A stretch of DNA of 64,000 bases from Cotesia glomerata (lineage: Eukaryota > Arthropoda > Insecta > Hymenoptera > Braconidae): contig NC_058163.1 of assembly GCF_020080835.1 (NCBI RefSeq), positions 11,573,113 to 11,637,112 on the forward strand, written 5' to 3'. Numbering within the stretch: the stretch's first letter is position 1; each line of letters begins with the position of its first letter. Positions 1 to 10,339 of the stretch are shown in pieces. A model generated the notes under the pieces. The model was given only the letters and a program-made list of their open reading frames with translations, had not been told where the DNA came from and did not search any database. The translations under genes were made by a program, and so were the position numbers.

Positions 1-177
1 TACAATAAGATTTTTTTTAATTTCCGAAAATCATAAACAATCATATCGGTTACTTGGATTTTTTAATTTTTTTATTTTGTATTTTTTTGTAAAGAAAAAA
101 AAAATTTTTTTTTCCTAATAGTCTTATGAAGGTGGACTTGGCGCGATTTTTTTACAGTGAAACTGTTTTTGTTCGGA
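1..177. repeat. Dispersed repeat, copy 1
   Basis: This A/T-rich segment is nearly identical to 63,024-63,197 in the same orientation. Both run from TTTCCGAAAATCATAAACAA to GTGAAACTGTTTTTGTTCGG and then diverge. No coding potential is visible. It is probably one fragment of an interspersed element whose left end lies outside the window. Confidence 0.85.
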
Positions 178-503
178 TATTATATGCCAAGGGCAGTAAA
201 GTAAGAAATGTCGCAGATCACATGTAATTGTTGTCCTCGGCTTCGCCTCGGACAATAAACATGTGATCTGAGGCTTTCTTATTTACTGCCGATGGTGTGT
301 ATATTATTTTTTTTGCTCGACGAGCAGAAAGCTTCAACTTTCGGCCCGCTGCGCTAAACGAAGTTGCCGTATCCTGCCTTCGTCGAGCAAAAAAATAGTA
401 TATACTCCTCGGGAAGTAAATAAGAAAGTCTCAGATCACATGTTTGTTGATTACATATGATCTGAGACATTTTTTACTCTACTTCTCTAGGTATGTAATA
501 TAC
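177..503. repeat. Cluster of nested fold-back hairpins (MITE-like)
   Basis: Three consecutive inverted repeats are visible. At 191-290, GGGCAGTAAAGTAAGAAATG pairs with CTTTCTTATTTACTGCC around a TCGGCTTCGCC loop. At 313-388, GCTCGACGAGCAG pairs with CCTTCGTCGAGC. At 415-485, AAGTAAATAAGAAAGTCTC pairs with a sequence ending GAGACATTTTTTACTCTACTT. Weak outer pairing (ATATTATATGCC with GGTATGTAATATAC) suggests one element with nested arms. A truncated relative lies at 49,328-49,395. There is no ORF, so it is best read as a non-autonomous fold-back element. Confidence 0.7.
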
Positions 504-1709
504 TATTCTCCTCGACGGAGGCGGAAAGCGGCAATTTCGCTTAGCACAACGGGACGTTTCAAAACGTTTTCCAAAAAAAAGGAATTACTCGAGTAGGTAC
601 CCAAGACTAGGTCATAAAAACCAGACATCCATGCGGGTTGCATGTAACCTGGGAATTTCAAGGGTCATCGTGACATCATTTCAGGATGGTCCCATTTTGT
701 CACACCAAAAGGGTATGCTAGTCGAGCACCAGAATTGCAGAAGCGCACACAATTACCCTCACTACCCTCTGGAACTCTCCCACTCTAAAAACATGAACAT
801 CGCAACCAAGGGAGTCGCAAGCCGAGGAACCAGGGAATCATCGAAACGTAAGACTCTAGTACGTCACGCGAATTCGTTTTCTCCTCGAATTATTGTAGGA
901 ACTTTTATTTTGTAACCTATTAAATAATAAAATAATAGATTTGCGCGCAAAGGAAATCTAAATTTAACTAAAACTAGAAATTTGAATAGCACGCTACGCA
1001 CGCACCTTATTAATTTTAACCAATAATGAATCGTGGCCCAGTTTTTGCGAATTTTTCAATCGATATTTTCGACCCAACGTATAACTAATGACGACAACTA
1101 ATAATAATAAAGAATACTCTTCAGTTTCGAAAATTCTCTTTTTTTTCTATATCATCAAAATTTTCCAAGTTATTAGTTGTAATACTCAGAAAAATGTTTT
1201 TGACATTTACTAGCCTTGAAGTAATTTTAAGGATATACAGTAGTAAATGTATTTTCTGAAATTTTATTTTTCTGTTGACTTTTCAAACAAATTTAAATAA
1301 AAATTAGGAAAACGGTTAACCCTAAAGGCAATCCCTGCAACTTCCCGCTAATTCCATACTTGAGCGCTTAAAATTGCACTTATTACGTTTTTAAGCTCTT
1401 CGTGCTCAAAAATATTAATTACGTGTCATTTTGAGCTCTCCGAGCTCAAAAATCTAATAGGAGTTTAATAAAACACTATTTTTTCAATTTTCAAATCGCA
1501 ATAACTTTTGAATGAATGAACCGATTTCCAAACGGTTGGCAGCATTCGACGTAGTTTTTTAGGTCTCATTAAAATCTTCAAGTTTGAATTGATCGAACAA
1601 AGAATTTCGAAGTAATTCCGAAAAAACACTTTTTTCGGTTTTCTTTCGACAACGATAACTCACGAACGAATCAACCGATTTCGACCGGGCTGGCGGCGAT
1701 TGACGTGGT
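504..1709. other. Intergenic, diverged repeat material
   Basis: No supportable gene. A 94-codon open frame at 631-915 has no recognisable domain or splice context. The part at about 1,440-1,710 contains sentence-like repeats of the kind AACCGATTT...GCAGCATTCGACGT, which recur at about 25,740-25,990. This marks a second interspersed family. Confidence 0.5.
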
Positions 1710-1711
1710 TT

Positions 1712-1860
1712 TTACACGCTTTTTATTAGCTTCACTTGTATGTCAGTTTGTCAGTTTGTCAGTATGTAACTCTCCTTCGCATAAAGAGACAACCATAATG
1801 ATATTATTTAAATTTTGATTATTATCAACCTAGAACCCAGGTGATGACCTTCCTAGTCAT
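1712..1860 (+). repeat. Leader segment of minisatellite-bearing repeat, copy 1
   Basis: The segment starts CACGCTTTTTATTAGCTTCA, continues with TTTGTCAG units and TATGTAACTCTCCTTCGCAT, and runs directly into the 101-bp array. The same leader, with one base change in this part, is found at 8,450-8,644 in the same orientation, also followed by the 101-bp units. The two are therefore copies of one element flanking the large palindrome. Confidence 0.8.
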
Positions 1861-2827
1861 CCTCTGATGACCATCCCGAAGTTATATCTCGAAACCAGGT
1901 GTTTTCCTCCGTAGGTTTTCATCGGGAATGGCACAGATAAACTCGTACATCAACCCGGAATCCTCTGATGACCATCCCGAAGTTATATTTCGAAACCAGG
2001 TGTTTTCCTCCGTAGGTTTTCATCGGGAATGGCACAGATAAACCCGTACATCAACCCGGAATCCTCTGATGACCATCCCGAAGTTATATCTTGAAACCAG
2101 GTGTTTTCCTCCGTAGGTTTTCATCGGGAATGGCACAGATAAACCCGTACATCAACCCGGAATCCTCTGATGACCATCCCGAAGTTATATCTCGAAACCA
2201 GGTGTTTTCCTCCGTAGGTTTTCATCGGGAATGGCACAGATAAACCCGTACATCAACCCGGAATCCTCTGATGACCATCCCGAAGTTATATCTCGAAACC
2301 AGGTGTTTTCTTCCGTAGGTTTTCATCGGGAATGGCACAGATAAACCCGTACATCAACCCGGAATCCTCTGATGACCATCCCGAAGTTATATCTCGAAAC
2401 CAGGTGTTTTCTTCCGTAGGTTTTCATCGGGAATGGCACAGATAAACCCGTACATCAACCCGGAATCCTCTGATGACCATCCCGAAGTTATATCTCGAAA
2501 CCAGGTGTTTTCCTCCGTAGGTTTTCATCGGGAATGGCACAGATAAACCCGTACATCAACCCGGAATCCTCTGATGACCATCCCGAAGTTATATCTCGAA
2601 ACCAGGTGTTTTCCTCCGTAGGTTTTCATCGGGAATGGCACAGATAAACCCGTAAATCAACCCGGAATCCTCTGATGACCATCTCGAAGTTATATTTCGA
2701 AACCAGGTGTTTTCCTCCGTAGGTTTTCACCGGGAATGGCACAGATAAACCCGTACATCAACCCGGAATCTTCTGATGACCATCCCGAAGTTATATTTCG
2801 AAACCAGGTGTTTTCCTCCGTAGGTTT
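1861..2827. repeat. 101-bp minisatellite, about 9.6 copies
   Basis: Unit starts lie at 1861, 1962, 2063, 2164, 2265, 2366, 2467, 2568, 2669 and 2770. The unit begins CCTCTGATGACCATCCCGAA and includes CCAGGTGTTTTCCTCCGTAG. The copies differ by only a few substitutions, so homogenisation is recent. A 2.6-copy array of the same unit is at 8,645-8,905. An antisense open frame across its end is a by-product of the repeat. Confidence 0.95.
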
Positions 2828-3335
2828 TTTTATTATTAGCTTCACTTGTATGTATGTTTGCATGTTTGTATATTTGTATGTTTGTAACCGACTTTTTTGG
2901 GCGCGATTTTGACCAACTTTAAACGGCCAGATTTCGTTCAAACTTTGTGGATTTATCGAGGACCGATGACAATACACTTCTTTGATAAAATTATTCCATT
3001 TTTCAATTTACAAAATATGATTTTTGTTAATTTATATAATTTTCATCTATAGTCGATTAGGTAGAAACTTAATTTCAATTTTTATAATTTTTCTCTACAG
3101 TCGATAAGGTAGAAACTTAATTTCAATTTTTTATAATTTTTCTCTACATTCGATAAGACAGGACTTGATGTTAATTTTAATTTCCAATAATTATCTTTAG
3201 CCGATTTCTCTAATATTGACAAATTTTCGAATACTAAGGAGATTTTTAACTCTACTAAACAAATAATAGTTTAAAAAAACTAAAAAATCACGCTTTCATA
3301 AATAAACCAAACTAAAAAGTCAAAAATAAATAATA
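2828..3335. other. A/T-rich spacer with motif shared with the 9-kb hairpin
   Basis: No gene. Positions about 3,256-3,335 carry AAATAATAGTTTAAAAAAAC and CACGCTTTCATAAATAAACC, which are nearly the same as 8,998-9,080. The junction with the palindrome arm thus lies inside a repeat that is also present beside the small hairpin downstream of the palindrome. Confidence 0.6.
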
Positions 3336-4037
3336 GTTTTAAAAAACTAAAAAACACGCTTTTTATAGAAAACCAAACTTTTTCCAAAAAACTACCATCA
3401 CTCAGTTGATAAGGTAAAGAAAAGCTCGATCGGACTGTTCGGAAAATTTTAAGATTGTAGCCGTAGTTTCAACTTTGAAGAATTTGTCAATTAAATATGG
3501 CAATAATTTATAATATTTATAAATAATTATTATATTCTCACTAATAAATAAATTACTTACTGAAAATTTAATTTAATAAAAATAATAATTTAATTAATAA
3601 TTTAATAATTTAATAAAAACAATAACTAAATTAATTAATAATTTAATAATTCAATAAAAATAATAATTAAAAAGTTATTAAATACTTTTATCATAAGCTT
3701 TAACTTATAAAAAATAAGTTAGTAATTTTCTGAAACAATTTGTTTTAATTTTTGTTTAACAACAAGTCTTCCGTAACAAAGTATCCCATGAGAGATCGGA
3801 AATATTTCTGTTACTGAGCATATTAATTTTGTTAGTGGCGCTACCAAACTATCCTCCTCCACGGAGACTAGTGCTGTTAACCGCTTTTCCGTACTAGGTT
3901 CTCCGCGTCGCTCGTATTTATATGGAAAGAGTAACCGTTACCTTGTCATTGACTGAATGGCTCTTTATGTGGTGCATGCTCGGAGAGCTTGATCTATAGT
4001 ACTAGACGTCCTCACATTAAATGTCAGCGTCGTTGCC

Positions 4038-4048
4038 CGTATATATAA
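4038..4048 (+). promoter_or_regulatory. Probable TATA box, left arm
   Basis: CGTATATATAAGAAGG stands about 340 bp upstream of the element ORF, in a less A/T-rich stretch (3,840-4,100) unlike its surroundings. About 30-40 bp downstream lies a plausible transcription start around GAGCTCCAGCCAAGG. The mirror copy is at 7,686-7,696 on the minus strand. Confidence 0.45.
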
Positions 4049-4768
4049 GAAGGCACCCACGACTGAGCTCCAGCCAAGGATTGAGCAACGATGGTATAAT
4101 ATTACGGTCGTTGCAAACTGAATGAAACTCGGAAATAAATTACTCTTCTTTGTTTGTTGTTACGTACTCTTGTGCGAAACGAAAAATACAATTTTCATTC
4201 TACATTTAATGAATATGAAATTATGTACTCTCATTGGACACTCAACGATTTCTACACCTAGAGAGGAATCGTTAAATCCTAGACACATAAAAATGTTAAG
4301 GGTCATGACCCATATGTTAATGGGTAATCCATAGAGAAACTTCATAGCTTGTGTTTGTAACCAGGGCACCTCCACGTGGTGATGGTGGGCAACAGAGCTG
4401 TCTGGCAAAGTCCCTGGGTTAACGAAGTGTACGCCGTCATGGCAAATACAAGTAATGAGTATGTTACGATGCAGGGATACGGAGTCCCAGTATCGGCGTC
4501 TGGTCAGAGTGAGAAAGCAGGCTCGCAGGCGTCGTCATCAAACGACTGCAGCTCTCCAGTAGTGGGCAACTTGGCTACTGAAGAGTATACTGTTACAGGA
4601 AGTAATCGAGGATCGTTGTCTGTTAAGACAACAAAAGTATCAGAAAAAAGCAAATGTAAGCCGGTCAAAAGGCCTGCAAAGCCCTTAAGCGAGAAATTAG
4701 AGGAGAGAAAGGAGAAAAGAAGGCTCTATATGAGAAATTATAGAGCCCAGCAGTCAAAGAAGGGTAAA

Positions 4769-5296
4769 GAGGCTCGTTTGCAGCAAATGCGTCAGCATAA
4801 AGCTGAAAAACGAATCTCTGAATCGGATCAGGCTAGAGAGGCTCGTTTGCAGCAAATGCGTCAGCACAAAGCTGAAAAACGTACTTCAGAATCTGATCAG
4901 GCTAGAGAGGTTCGTTTGCAGCAAATTCGTCAGCATGAAGCTGAAAAACGAATCTCTGAATCAGATCAGGCTAGAGAGGCTCGTTTGCAGCAAATGCGTC
5001 AGCACAAAGCTGAAAAACATACCTCAGAATCTGATCAGGCTAGAGAGGTTCGTTTGCAGCAAATTCGTCAGCATGAAGCTGAAAAACGAATCTCTGAATC
5101 GGCTCAGGCTAGAGAGGCTCGTTTGCAGCAAATGCGTCAGCACAAAGCTGAAAAACGTACCTCAGAATCTGATCAGGCTAGAGAGGCTCGTTTGCAGCAA
5201 ATGCGTCAGCACAAAGCTGAAAAACGTATCTCAGAATCTGATCAGGCTAGAGAGGTTCGTTTGCAGCAAATGCAACAACGAAACGCCGAGTCCAGA
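4769..5296 (+). repeat. 69-bp coding tandem repeat (7-8 units)
   Basis: In-frame 69-bp units encode 23 residues of the pattern E-A/V-R-LQQMRQHKAEKRISESDQAR, predicted helical and highly charged. Two alternating subtypes are seen (EARLQQM and EVRLQQI), which points to amplification of pairs of units. The mirrored copy is at 6,438-6,965. Confidence 0.9.
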
Positions 5297-5486
5297 AGAC
5301 TAAGTAGAGCCAGTATAACCGGCTTTATAAAGACAATTAACACATTTTGTGATAAGATATGTGAAATTTGTACTAAACGGTGCTATACACATCAAATTTC
5401 TAACTGGATTGTTGATACTAAAACGGCACCCTATCTGCCAGACGAATTAACACAAAAGAATAGCTTGGTTGTTTGCAATCGTTGCA

Positions 5487-6247
5487 AGAGTCATTTGACT
5501 TCAAAGAAAGTGGTAGCACCATCAAAATCTTACTGGAACAATTTAGATCCAGGTACTATTCCAGAAGTAATTTCAGTATTAACTCAAGCTGAACAAAGGC
5601 TAATTTCACGCATTATTCCATTTGTTAAAATTATAAAATTAAGCGGCATATTTGGGCAATATAGTTTTCGTGGTCAAGCGGTATTGTTCGCGCAGGATGT
5701 TTTCGAAGTCACTGAAAATCTTCCGAACATGTTACCAAGAACCACTAAAAATGCTGGAATAGTTGTCATTACTGAGCGTCTTGAAAATGTCAATGTAACA
5801 CGACAGTTTTTCGTATATAGGGAAAAGGTATATGCCGCTCTCCGTTGGTTAGTTGCTAACAATCCACTTTATAAAGACGTCACTATAGATCAAAACGTCG
5901 TAATCGATAATGAGGACATCATTCGAGTAGAACAAGCACCACCAGAAATCCCTGAGAAGACTAGTGAAGAACCTACTGAGGAGACTAGTGCATATATGAG
6001 TATCAGCGATAGTTCGAGAATTGTACGTGCTTCATGGCATCAAGGAAATGATGCTATATTCACATCAGGATTTGCAGGCGTCCAATGCTGTGCGATGGCA
6101 CTGTCCAACATCTTAAGGGCCAGTATTCTTACACCACAACACTGGTCGACAAACACCCTCAATCTGAATATGATAATAGGCGACCAAATCTACGGGGACG
6201 TAAGATATCAAACAGAAATAAAATTGATCGCGTATCCTATTAACAAA
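5487..6247. other. Unique 761-bp spacer of the palindrome
   Basis: This is the only single-copy part of the inverted duplication. It encodes the DUF6570-like and peptidase-like parts of the plus-strand ORF. If the duplication arose by fold-back of a broken end, this segment is the loop. Confidence 0.85.
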
Positions 6248-7352
6248 TGCAACGATTGCAAACAACCAAGCTATCCTTTTGTGTTAATTCGTCTGGCAGA
6301 TAGGGTGCCGTTTTAGTATCAACAATCCAGTTAGAAATTTGATGTGTATAGCACCGTTTAGTACAAATTTCACATATCTTATCACAAAATGTGTTAATTG
6401 TCTTCATAAAGCCGGTTATACTGGCTCTACTTAGTCTTCTGGACTCGGCGTTTTGTTGTTGCATTTGCTGCAAACGAACCTCTCTAGCCTGATCAGATTC
6501 TGAGATACGTTTTTCAGCTTTGTGCTGACGCATTTGCTGCAAACGAGCCTCTCTAGCCTGATCAGATTCTGAGGTACGTTTTTCAGCTTTGTGCTGACGC
6601 ATTTGCTGCAAACGAGCCTCTCTAGCCTGAGCCGATTCAGAGATTCGTTTTTCAGCTTCATGCTGACGAATTTGCTGCAAACGAACCTCTCTAGCCTGAT
6701 CAGATTCTGAGGTATGTTTTTCAGCTTTGTGCTGACGCATTTGCTGCAAACGAGCCTCTCTAGCCTGATCTGATTCAGAGATTCGTTTTTCAGCTTCATG
6801 CTGACGAATTTGCTGCAAACGAACCTCTCTAGCCTGATCAGATTCTGAAGTACGTTTTTCAGCTTTGTGCTGACGCATTTGCTGCAAACGAGCCTCTCTA
6901 GCCTGATCCGATTCAGAGATTCGTTTTTCAGCTTTATGCTGACGCATTTGCTGCAAACGAGCCTCTTTACCCTTCTTTGACTGCTGGGCTCTATAATTTC
7001 TCATATAGAGCCTTCTTTTCTCCTTTCTCTCCTCTAATTTCTCGCTTAAGGGCTTTGCAGGCCTTTTGACCGGCTTACATTTGCTTTTTTCTGATACTTT
7101 TGTTGTCTTAACAGACAACGATCCTCGATTACTTCCTGTAACAGTATACTCTTCAGTAGCCAAGTTGCCCACTACTGGAGAGCTGCAGTCGTTTGATGAC
7201 GACGCCTGCGAGCCTGCTTTCTCACTCTGACCAGACGCCGATACTGGGACTCCGTATCCCTGCATCGTAACATACTCATTACTTGTATTTGCCATGACGG
7301 CGTACACTTCGTTAACCCAGGGACTTTGCCAGACAGCTCTGTTGCCCACCAT
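6240..7352 (-). pseudogene. Mirror copy of the element ORF, truncated
   Basis: The minus-strand frame is identical to the first 370 residues of the plus-strand ORF apart from one or two substitutions (for example QQQNAES versus QQRNAES, and TGFMK versus TGFIK). It keeps the basic segment, the 23-residue repeats and the first cysteine pair, and ends where it crosses into the spacer. It lacks the DUF6570-like and peptidase-like parts. It is a partial duplicate and not an independent gene. Confidence 0.85.
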
Positions 7353-8398
7353 CACCACGTGGAGGTGCCCTGGTTACAAACACAAGCTATGAAGTTTCTC
7401 TATGGATTACCCATTAACATATGGGTCATGACCCTTAACATTTTTATGTGTCTAGGATTTAACGATTCCTCTCTAGGTGTAGAAATCGTTGAGTGTCCAA
7501 TGAGAGTACATAATTTCATATTCATTAAATGTAGAATGAAAATTGTATTTTTCGTTTCGCACAAGAGTACGTAACAACAAACAAAGAAGAGTAATTTATT
7601 TCCGAGTTTCATTCAGTTTGCAACGACCGTAATATTATACCATCGTTGCTCAATCCTTGGCTGGAGCTCAGTCGTGGGTGCCTTCTTATATATACGGGCA
7701 ACGACGCTGACATTTAATGTGAGGACGTCTAGTACTATAGATCAAGCTCTCCGAGCATGCACCACATAAAGAGCCATTCAGTCAATGACAAGGTAACGGT
7801 TACTCTTTCCATATAAATACGAGCGACGCGGAGAACCTAGTACGGAAAAGCGGTTAACAGCACTAGTCTCCGTGGAGGAGGATAGTTTGGTAGCGCCACT
7901 AACAAAATTAATATGCTCAGTAACAGAAATATTTCCGATCTCTCATGGGATACTTTGTTACGGAAGACTTGTTGTTAAACAAAAATTAAAACAAATTGTT
8001 TCAGAAAATTACTAACTTATTTTTTATAAGTTAAAGCTTATGATAAAAGTATTTAATAACTTTTTAATTATTATTTTTATTGAATTATTAAATTATTAAT
8101 TAATTTAGTTATTGTTTTTATTAAATTATTAAATTATTAATTAAATTATTATTTTTATTAAATTAAATTTTCAGTAAGTAATTTATTTATTAGTGAGAAT
8201 ATAATAATTATTTATAAATATTATAAATTATTGCCATATTTAATTGACAAATTCTTCAAAGTTGAAACTACGGCTACAATCTTAAAATTTTCCGAACAGT
8301 CCGATCGAGCTTTTCTTTACCTTATCAACTGAGTGATGGTAGTTTTTTGGAAAAAGTTTGGTTTTCTATAAAAAGCGTGTTTTTTAGTTTTTTAAAAC
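6248..8398 (-). repeat. Right arm (2,151 bp) of large inverted repeat
   Basis: Reverse-complement copy of 3,336-5,486 with equal length and only a few substitutions. It carries the mirrored TATA-type promoter and the mirrored N-terminal ORF. It is followed at about 8,399 by A/T-rich DNA and then by the second minisatellite-bearing repeat. Confidence 0.95.
7686..7696 (-). promoter_or_regulatory. Probable TATA box, right arm (mirror)
   Basis: Reverse complement of the left-arm TATATATAAG motif with the same surroundings. If both arms are active they would drive convergent transcription towards the spacer, giving transcripts able to pair over about 1.4 kb. Confidence 0.4.
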
Positions 8399-8449
8399 AA
8401 TTATTTTTATATACAAAGTTGCTTTGAGCATTTGATATTATATTTTTTT

Positions 8450-8644
8450 ACACGCTTTTTATTAGCTTCACTTGTATGTCAGTTTGTCAGTTTGTCAGTT
8501 TGTCAGTTTGTCAGTTTGTCAGTTTGTCAGTTTGTCAGTTTGTCAGTATGTAACTCTCCTTCGCATAAAGAGACTACCATAATGATATTATTTAAATTTT
8601 GATTATTATCAACCTAGAACCCAGGTGATGACCTTCCTAGTCAT
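8450..8644 (+). repeat. Leader segment of minisatellite-bearing repeat, copy 2, with TTTGTCAG expansion
   Basis: Same leader as 1,712-1,860. The octamer TTTGTCAG is expanded here to about nine copies (8,478-8,547) compared with about three in copy 1. It lies in direct orientation relative to copy 1, so the palindrome between them is not simply part of a larger palindrome. Confidence 0.85.
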
Positions 8645-8905
8645 CCTCTGATGACCATCCCGAAGTTATATCTCGAAACCAGGTGTTTTCCTCCGTAGGT
8701 TTTCATCGGGAATGGCACAGATAAACCCGTACATCAACCCGGAATCCTCTGATGACCATCCCGAAGTTATATTTCGAAACCAGGTGTTTTCCTCCGTAGG
8801 TTTTCATCGGGAATGGCACAGATAAACCCGTACATCAACCTGGAATCCTTTGATGACCATCCCGAAGTTATATTTCGAAACCAGGTGTTTTCCTCCGTAG
8901 GTTTT
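8645..8905. repeat. 101-bp minisatellite, about 2.6 copies
   Basis: Units start at 8645, 8746 and 8847 and are the same sequence as the 1,861-2,827 array. The last unit is cut at TTTTCCTCCGTAGG and followed by another CACGCTTTATATTAGC leader start, which shows nested insertion or restart of the same family. Confidence 0.9.
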
Positions 8906-9067
8906 TTACACGCTTTATATTAGCTTTACTTGTATGTCAGTTTGTCAGTATGTAACTCTCCGTGGGTAATTTGCGCGCCTGAATATTTTTGATAATCAAC
9001 AAATAATAGTTTAAAAAAACTAAAAAATCACGCTTTTATAAATAAACCAAACTAAAAAGTAAAAAAT

Positions 9068-9477
9068 AAATAATAGTTTAAAACTAAAACACGCTTTTAT
9101 AGAAAACCAAACTAAAAATAGAAAATAAATTTTAATAAATTTAAATTAAGAATAGTGTTAAAAATTTCAATAAATATAAATTAATAATAGTGTAAATAAA
9201 AAATGTATTTTATTTTAAAAAGCGTGGGGTGCAATGTGTTAAGAGTTCTAAATAATTTATTGACAGATATGAGAAGAGTGATTATCATTTTGATATCTTA
9301 AAAAGCACCCCACGCTTTTTTTAAAATAAAATACATTTTTTTATTTACACTATTATTAATTTATATTTATTGAAATTTTTAACACTATTCTTAATTTAAA
9401 TTTATTAAAATTTATTTTCTATTTTTTAGTTTGGTTTTCTATAAAAAGCGTGTTTTTAGTTTTTTTAAACTATTATT
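9068..9477. repeat. Fold-back element with about 165-bp arms
   Basis: The left arm 9,068-9,232 and right arm 9,305-9,477 are near-perfect reverse complements, meeting at AAGCGTGGGGTGC and GCACCCCACGCTT around a 72-bp loop. The outer part (AATAATAGTTT...CACGCTTTTATAGAAAACC) is the same module that ends both arms of the 2.15-kb palindrome. There is no ORF, so it is non-autonomous. Confidence 0.9.
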
Positions 9478-10339
9478 TTTCGATGTTAAGAGCTGAGTAG
9501 TTTTTGGAATTGATCAGTAAAGCCGTTTAAAATTAATTCCAAAAAAACCACATTTGAAAAAATTTTTTCACACACACACACACACACAGACATACGGACA
9601 TCATCGCAAAAACATTCAGGGAAGCTTCTTAGTATCTCAAAACGTCAAGATCTGATGAGAACTCGATTTTCGAAAAACGGGGTAAAACCCCTAACTTCCC
9701 GATTTTTGAAAATTTTCAATTTTCTTAGCGGAAAGTTAAAAATTCTTCAAACCGTGCGATTGGGGGTAAAATACTACAAAATATACAATACATATATAAA
9801 ATTTACAGTTTGCATTGAGCGACCTCTTTTCAATCAGTAATTTTAATTATTTTAATCAAGGTTTATAAGATTGTTTTAAAAAATTAATTATTAATAATTA
9901 TTGTATATACAATTTTCTATAGAAAATAAAAAAAAATTCCACGTGAAAATTTTTAAAAACTATGGACGAAATTTTTTATATAATATTTTTGACGTGTTGA
10001 TTTATTTTTTAAATAATAAAAGCCAAAAAAATTTTGTGATTAAATTTTTACTTTTCTACCTTACCATAAAATTACCAACCAGTATAAATTAAGGTATTTT
10101 TCTCATATAATTTCCATATCTAACCTTTAATGCAGTTGCCAAGCAAAAAAAGTATGTAAATCTGCAGTTGCTCTAATATAAACACATATTATTGCTAAAT
10201 AATATTACATATAAATTTAATTAATTCGTTTGTATTGGATATTTTGTTAGATGAACTCGTGCTTCAATAACAGAAGATTAATACTTGTACAAATTATTTA
10301 AGCAAGATTTAATCGAACGTTTGTTTCTTTTTTTTGATT
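9478..10339. other. Intergenic with CA-microsatellite repeat
   Basis: Positions about 9,500-9,770 belong to an interspersed family recognised by ATTCCAAAAAAA, a (CA)n tract (9,571-9,592), then CTCAAAACGTCAAGATCTGA and AACTCGATTTTCGAAAA. Related copies lie at about 12,475-12,620, 14,430-14,490 and 26,000-26,260. The rest, up to the methyltransferase start, is A/T-rich DNA that should include its promoter; no clear core motif is seen. Confidence 0.6.

Larger units (their letters stand above)
3336..5486 (+). repeat. Left arm (2,151 bp) of large inverted repeat
   Basis: This arm is the reverse complement of 6,248-8,398. Every coordinate pair sums to 11,734, so there are no indels between the arms. 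In the parts compared I see three substitutions, near 5,282, 5,329 and 5,461. The outer end carries CACGCTTTTTATAGAAAACC, the same sequence that ends the small hairpin at 9,068-9,477. The arm contains a TATA-type promoter and the first 370 codons of the element ORF. Confidence 0.95.
4382..6316 (+). pseudogene. Helitron-associated-type ORF, 5' part, truncated at palindrome junction
   Basis: The frame is open for about 640 residues from the ATG at 4,382; a second ATG at 4,439 (MANTSNEYV) is an equally good start. In order it shows a serine-rich N-terminus, a highly basic segment around KRPAKPLSEKLEERKEKRR, 7-8 tandem 23-residue units of the type EARLQQMRQHKAEKR, a cysteine pattern (CEIC...C, then VVCNRC), and a region like the DUF6570 domain found next to Helitron Rep/helicase proteins (LPRTTKNAGIVVITER, FVYREKVYAALRWL). 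A segment with HQGNDAIF, GVQCCAMAL and GDQIYGDVRY resembles papain/OTU-like cysteine peptidase-type domains seen in such elements; that match is uncertain. The last about 23 codons are antisense sequence of the opposite arm, so the natural C-terminus (Rep and helicase) is missing. Cellular role: transposon protein, probably not functional here. Confidence 0.6.

Noticed and set aside
631..915. 94-codon open frame in the left repeat region
   Set aside because: No domain, no homology I recognise, no splice or promoter context; lies amid repeats.
1861..2827. CRISPR array
   Set aside because: Direct repeats of 101 bp without unique spacers, in a spliced eukaryotic genome.
2690..2977. Antisense open frame over the 101-bp array
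   Set aside because: By-product of the repeat unit having few stops on that strand.
4122..4334. Small ORF upstream of the element ORF (and its mirror at 7,400-7,612)
   Set aside because: In the presumed leader of the element transcript; no recognisable features. It could be an upstream ORF but there is no support.
3336..8398. Integrated virus (polydnavirus-type or other) as explanation of the palindrome
   Set aside because: The only coding content resembles Helitron-associated proteins; no viral structural or replication genes are seen.
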